64,000 nucleotides of DNA, taken from positions 186,001 to 250,000 of the forward strand of contig JAODUP010000934.1 of NCBI GenBank assembly GCA_025642065.1. The letters run 5' to 3'. Made by a program: the position numbers and the translations under genes. The notes under the pieces were generated by a model that had not been told where the DNA came from, did not search any database, and saw only the letters and a list, made by a program, of their open reading frames with translations. Source of the DNA: Paralvinella palmiformis. Its lineage: Eukaryota; Annelida; Polychaeta; Terebellida; Alvinellidae. This document shows, in pieces, positions 59,193-64,000 of this stretch (within the stretch, counting starts at the first letter, position 1; every line of letters begins with the position of its first letter).

Positions 59193-61299
59193 GATCTTTC
59201 TGATTCGTTACAATTAAGTTTCTGTTCTTGCAGTATGGTAATTATCCACGTATAGTAAACTGTATATTAATGATTACCAAAATACAGATTATAAAATGAA
59301 TTTCTAAACCACTCAGTCTTAATTATTTATGTAGATCGAAAAATCCCCCTCAGGTTTTGGTTTGTTTTGCTAAGAATCTCGATTTATAGCCATGATATCT
59401 GGATCTGTGTAATAATCCTACGCCATCGTCTCGGAATGAGTCGTTGCAATCGGATTCCGGTGACATAGTTCTCAATTATAGCTGAATGAACCGTTGAACG
59501 TGTGGAAGACGTAAAGAACTTGGGGTCATAGACTTTATGATTTAATTGATGTTCTATATTGTTTTACACAAATAAATACAGATATCCAGTAGTGTGGTTT
59601 TGTTGTTTTATTTTTTATGTGGTTACAACCAACCCCCGAAGCGCCCGCTTCATTATTATCCACCTTTCCTTACTTCTCCCCTGTGAGTGCTGGAGCAACC
59701 AACCAATAAAAGGGACCATTCACACTGGAAATAAGTGCACGCTCTTTCGTGTGCTATCCCCGTTTCATTATCGTAAACCACGAAATGAGAGAAAATCATC
59801 ACTATTGTCAAAATATATCTGGGCGAACTGGGGCACTTCTATGTGCTGAGTATTCTCATAATTTTTAAATCGGGTAACATATTCTGCTCTTCATATCCGC
59901 AGACCCAGTGGACGTGTTACTGGCAAAAGTGTGTAAAACACATATAATTGTCTCAGATCAGAGAATACCAACATTAGTTGGCAGAGTTTACATTGTGGAA
60001 TCTCAAGTAAAAACTTTATAAAAAAACAGTAGCTAACTTAAAAAACTGTAAGTAATTGAAATATTAAATTAAATTTGATGCAAATTTCAAATGTACATAG
60101 TCAAATTTCTATGCTCAGCCATCATACTGGTATTAATTAATTTTTAGGGGCATGGCATCGTCACTCGTCAGGTATGTAATTGCTATCGCAAAACGCCGCC
60201 TCCTGATAGCTTCTGCCATGACTCCAACATCAGTATTATTTAATTTTTCTGTATTTTTACAAGTTTCTCCATCTAGTATGCACCCTAAGACATATATACA
60301 TTTATAATTTGATGTTTTTAGTCTATTATATGTTGTACAAACTTTTTAATTTACATCGTACGAGTGTATGTCAGTTCTACCAACACTACATATTGAATAT
60401 AGATCCTCAGTAAGTATCGTATATTAACTTATGGAACTAAATTCTTTCCGGCGGAAGCGTTGCGAGTTGTTCAGAAAATCTACCGAACTATAAAATCTGG
60501 TAGAATAATTATGTGCTGAGTATGTTCGTGCAGCGAAATCTCGGGCTTTTGGAGAATAAACTGTGTGCACATTTCCGGATTTTAGCAACCCGTCAATCAT
60601 CACCCAGATAGAGCGGGAATTCAGCTATGCAGCTTCATGGACAACCTCGAGAGCTATTAAATCGTTTTCGGTATTATTTAATCAATTTATGATTCATCGG
60701 CAGAATGTGTTTAAGACAAGCACACGCTTCTTGTTTTATTCTAATTTTGGTTTATGCAAATGTGGAATAAACCTAAATGTCAAAATATGCCGTTTAAAAA
60801 ATATCTCCGCCTGTAAACAATCTTGTTACTGTCAATAAATCTGGCTTTTGCCAATAATACTACAAAAACAAAATATTCATGCCCTGTTGTAGTTAATATT
60901 TCTAAACACCAAAACACAGAGATTATCAATACAAAATTGTAAAAAATATTACTTAGTGCTAAGTGTGTTTTCTGCTATTCGTTGATAACATACGACAATA
61001 TGTGTATCAATAACCCGGTTGCTAATCAATTTTCCTCAAACCGGGATACCACAGTGCGGAATAAAAGGCTAGTAGTCCCCGTTGGGTGTTCCGGTATTGA
61101 GCACAAATCTATCAAAAAATCGGACCTCGAGATTAAGATCTCGTGATAGTAAATAATCGATCATCTATCCAAGTAAATGCCTGCCGATCTCCTAGGTAAC
61201 GTCATCCGAAACTAAGATAACAACGTTGAAATCTCTTATGGTACATCTCGTCTAGCGGTCTCAGTGATAGACTGGAGTAAACATCTAGATCAATAATAG
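58535..61299. other. Gene-free stretch
   Basis: (TA)n at 59160-59190. Open frames at 59559-59849 and 60563-60838 are 91-96 codons, cysteine-containing but with no recognisable domain. The 58780-59100 part is somewhat CpG-richer. No splice-bounded exon could be supported. Confidence 0.4.
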
Positions 61300-63110
61300 C
61301 AGAACTAGGGCTATGGGGGATGATGATCAGTTTTGATGTGGCTAGTACAGAGAACGCTGGCTGGTTTTCTTCTGGCATCGCCTGGGCTGGCTAAGTTGGG
61401 GCAGTCCATAACGCTGGATCCGTCATGACGAAGTCGATGGACTCGTGTCCAGATCGGCGGATAGCCGAGCCGAATACGATTAGATTTGTAGCTTAATACC
61501 CAAAATAAGGACCGGCCAAATGTATTCGTCGTGTCGACACGAATTCTGTCGACGAGACTTTCAATCGCCACAAGCTGCCCAGTTCTGACCGTTTATAGAC
61601 AACGACTTGTTTGGTAAGAAAGCCGTGACAATATCGACGTGTTAGTTTATTCTTTTTACGGTCCACTCATCACTCAAAACCTAGATACGCAAAGATAAGC
61701 CGGCTTTTGTTTAATCTCCAAGAACGATGTTTCATGGCTAGACACAGAGTAGTAGTTGCCGTTTCAGCCGCGTCTAGTAGCTCGCTATGGGCAGCGATCG
61801 TGCTCAGGCTAGCAGATGGCTGGAAGACGCTGTCCGCGTTGAAGCCTGTTGTGGAACTAATGCCCTACCCGCAATTAACCTTCGATGAAACGTTTGTCTC
61901 TGAGACCGCTTTAAATGTACCATTCTGTTCGTCAGCGACAACAGTACCAGAAAGCAGACGCAGTATCACCTAGGAACCCATTTAGTCTGTACTCCTTGAG
62001 TCTGTAGAACCATAGGCTAGACGCTTTGTCGTCGGGTTCTAATCGCATCTGTTGTGGTCCGTCACGTCACCTGCGTTTAGGGAACGTTTCTTTACGACGT
62101 CTTTCCACGACCACGATCATCCCAAGAATGACAAGCCGGCGATTCACTTTCAGACAACAGTAGTCCTTTGTCTACGATCGCTGAAGATTGGCACGTTGAC
62201 ATCATTCAGTAGCGAGCAGTGCATATACGACGAACAGCATCTTCCCTGCATCTCAATCATCGCTGCCTGTAGTTTGTATTCCCTTTTTTACTTGCTATTA
62301 GCTCGGCGTTGAACAAACACGGTCCCCGGCCTAAGTCAGATCGCTAAATCGCGAAACTTCCGAATGGCAGAGAAACGGCAGCAGCCAGAAAACCCCCGGC
62401 TGAAACACCTGAGACAAGATGGCCCCCTTTCTTCTATCGTAATCATTAACTCAGAAACAGATGGGGGAAAATTGATTATAAATGCATTCTGGCTGAGAGT
62501 ATGAACCTTCTCAACGAGGCTATGAAGCTTCTTGGCCTTCTCACAGTTCGGGTACGAGCCTTCTCGCCGAGTATATGGAGACATAAGGGCTGGTTGAAAG
62601 GCAAATTGTTATTTCGCATAACCAAGTTAATATTGTTGCCACTATCAGCCTGATTGGGTGAGACACGTTTGACGATTATGCGGTAATAAGTGCGAAATAT
62701 ATCCCTAAGCAATTTGTTGGTGGGGCGTACGTGGTCGTGGCCAATAGCCAGCCAATTCCGAATAACTATTATTCGTGTATGTTGATAATTACTGCATGGA
62801 AACCATCTGTTGTCACCGTTCTCTTGTTATATGGTGGGCCTTATGTAGACCGAACTCTGAGCCTGGAACAACTTGTGGCACCTTTCTAGAAGTCGTGAAT
62901 TGTTTAATTTGTTGAATATTTTTAATTTAATTAGCATAACAACTATATTATTATTATTATTGGCAGTAGTAACACTAGTTGTAGTAGTAGTATTAGTAGT
63001 AGTGTGTTGGCACAGAACAGACACTCGGGCGCACCAAAGGTTCTGCTTCGAACACGCATCCACGCGTAGACACCGGAGCGCGCGCGCACGCGTGCGCGGA
63101 GCCGTAGATG
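61300..63110. other. GC- and CpG-richer region of unknown nature
   Basis: Base composition shifts clearly: many CG dinucleotides, few homopolymers, no TA arrays until a (TTA/GTA)n tract at 62950-63002. It ends in GCGCGCGCGCACGCGTGCGC near 63080-63099. Several overlapping 60-90 codon frames exist on both strands (for example 61707-61973 plus, 61311-61571 minus), none with a recognisable motif. It could be a promoter/CpG-rich 5' region of a gene beyond the window, an LTR element, or a transposon of different base composition. Confidence 0.4.
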
Positions 63111-63641
63111 TAATAAATAACGAAACCAGCCGTTAACGTGTTAAGGGACACACTTCACTCTGGTAGATTGGTCCAATATATCATTATAATATATTATAGT
63201 AAACACACACAATACGTTGATATGTCATCAATCTCTTGTTACACGAGGGATCTTCTTTTTAGAATGTTAAGTACTGTATTCGGTTTTTGTTGCTTTTAAT
63301 TCCAGCTGATCTTTAACAGTACCTTTAAAAACAACGAAATTGCCTCGGCACTGTAAAACTTCGCCCCGCTAACTGTTTTATTACATATGCCAATTTGCCA
63401 AGAAACGCATGCCTCCGGGGTATCGTTTGCACGTTGTACGTTGAATGGCGCTTACGAAAGAAGCGCGAAGATTCAGCAACTAAGTCTCAAATGGAAATTA
63501 CGTCATTCGTGTCAACATCGTGACTATGCAAATCTTTTCACAATGGATATAAACCGTTATTAGTTCTAGATTGAGAATCGTGTAAACGTGCGAAGATGAG
63601 TTGATGAGAAGTGTGACGTCGGATAATAATTTTATTTGTCA
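63111..63641. other. Non-coding stretch
   Basis: No coding or repeat structure recognised. Confidence 0.4.
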
Positions 63642-63838
63642 CGTCTTAGTAATTATCGGGGCGCCTCCGTGGCCTAGGGGTAGCGTGTTGGACTACTGAT
63701 CACTACCGTCCGTGTTCGAATCCCGGCGTCGGGCCATTGTAGGTTGTTTCATCTTTGGCTTCGTTTCATTACCTTCGGAGGTCGCTCGGCCCATTTAACC
63801 TACCATGTGCACAAAGGTGGCCGTAAAACATCAATAAT

Positions 63839-63869
<31 letters not shown>

Positions 63870-63902
63870 GTCGTCGTCAGCATCATCGTCTTAGTAATTA
63901 TC
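63642..63902 (+). mobile_element. SINE family A, full length with perfect 16-bp target-site duplication
   Basis: The only sense-oriented full copy. It starts GGGGCGCCTCCGTGGCC, box A TGGCCTAGGGGTAGCG, box B GTGTTCGAATCCCGG, body CATTACCTTCGGAGGTCGCT ... CCCATTTAACCTACC ... AAAGGTGGCCGTAAAACATC, tail (ATC)n with TCG variants. Flanks CGTCTTAGTAATTATC at 63642-63657 and 63887-63902 are identical, indicating a young insertion. Confidence 0.92.
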
Positions 63903-64000
63903 ACACCAGTAAACCCGTGACGACCATGACCACGAGAAGAACGACGATGGTGACGACGACCACCACAACGACAACAACAACAACAACAACAATCTCATTA
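63903..64000. repeat. (ACG/GAC)n and (ACA)n trinucleotide-rich end
   Basis: Imperfect GAC, CGA, ACC units from about 63917 pass into (ACA)n at 63972-63991. The window ends here. Confidence 0.85.

Overview
This is a eukaryotic nuclear window: AT-rich, almost gene-free, and packed with microsatellites ((TA)n, (CA/GT)n, (TTA)n, (GATA)n) and decayed transposable elements. It contains tRNA-derived SINEs, non-LTR retrotransposon reverse-transcriptase fragments, a Gypsy-type fragment and short DNA transposons with terminal inverted repeats. There are no bacterial operons or ribosome-binding sites. The style (several tRNA-SINE families, CR1/L2/Jockey-like LINEs, very frequent TA/CA arrays, intron-containing gene) suggests a marine invertebrate, most likely a mollusc or other lophotrochozoan. 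The phylum is inference only.

One protein-coding gene can be supported. It is on the minus strand and encodes a TMEM53/DUF829-family alpha/beta-hydrolase-like protein. The large terminal exon is 43496-44374. I propose a short first coding exon at 51179-51232: it has an ATG after an in-frame stop and a GT donor, and both exon ends are in phase 0. This gives a ~310-residue protein with a ~6.8 kb intron that hosts a Gypsy fragment, a hAT-like MITE end, (TA)n arrays, a SINE and a possible small inverted-repeat element.

Layout. 0.8-3.0 kb and 19.7-24.1 kb are diverged copies of one another, and 25.8-29.3 kb pairs with 31.9-35.3 kb at a near-constant offset of ~6.1 kb. A short block at 34.75 kb also matches 20.28 kb, so all four may belong to one low-copy repeat family. 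12.07-14.06 kb is a striking inverted-repeat element with two 327-bp arms differing at about five positions by eye. 26.8-28.6 kb holds two LINE 3' ends. 37-40 kb is SINE-rich. 43.5-51.2 kb is the gene. 52.2-52.9 kb is an imperfect palindrome with SINE pieces in both arms. 53.1-57.1 kb is a degraded LINE that has itself received a SINE head, a 356-bp hAT-like MITE and a 1.23-kb TTAA-flanked element of Kolobok/T2 type. 61.3-63.1 kb is noticeably richer in G+C and CpG, with no recognisable gene.

The most abundant recognisable repeat, called SINE family A here, occurs at least seven times near full length. Several copies have clear target-site duplications, and one sits inside a (TA)n microsatellite that was itself duplicated. 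An old, strongly diverged copy at 38.7 kb still shows the same body, pointing to a conserved central domain. All alignments were made by eye; identities and boundaries are approximate.
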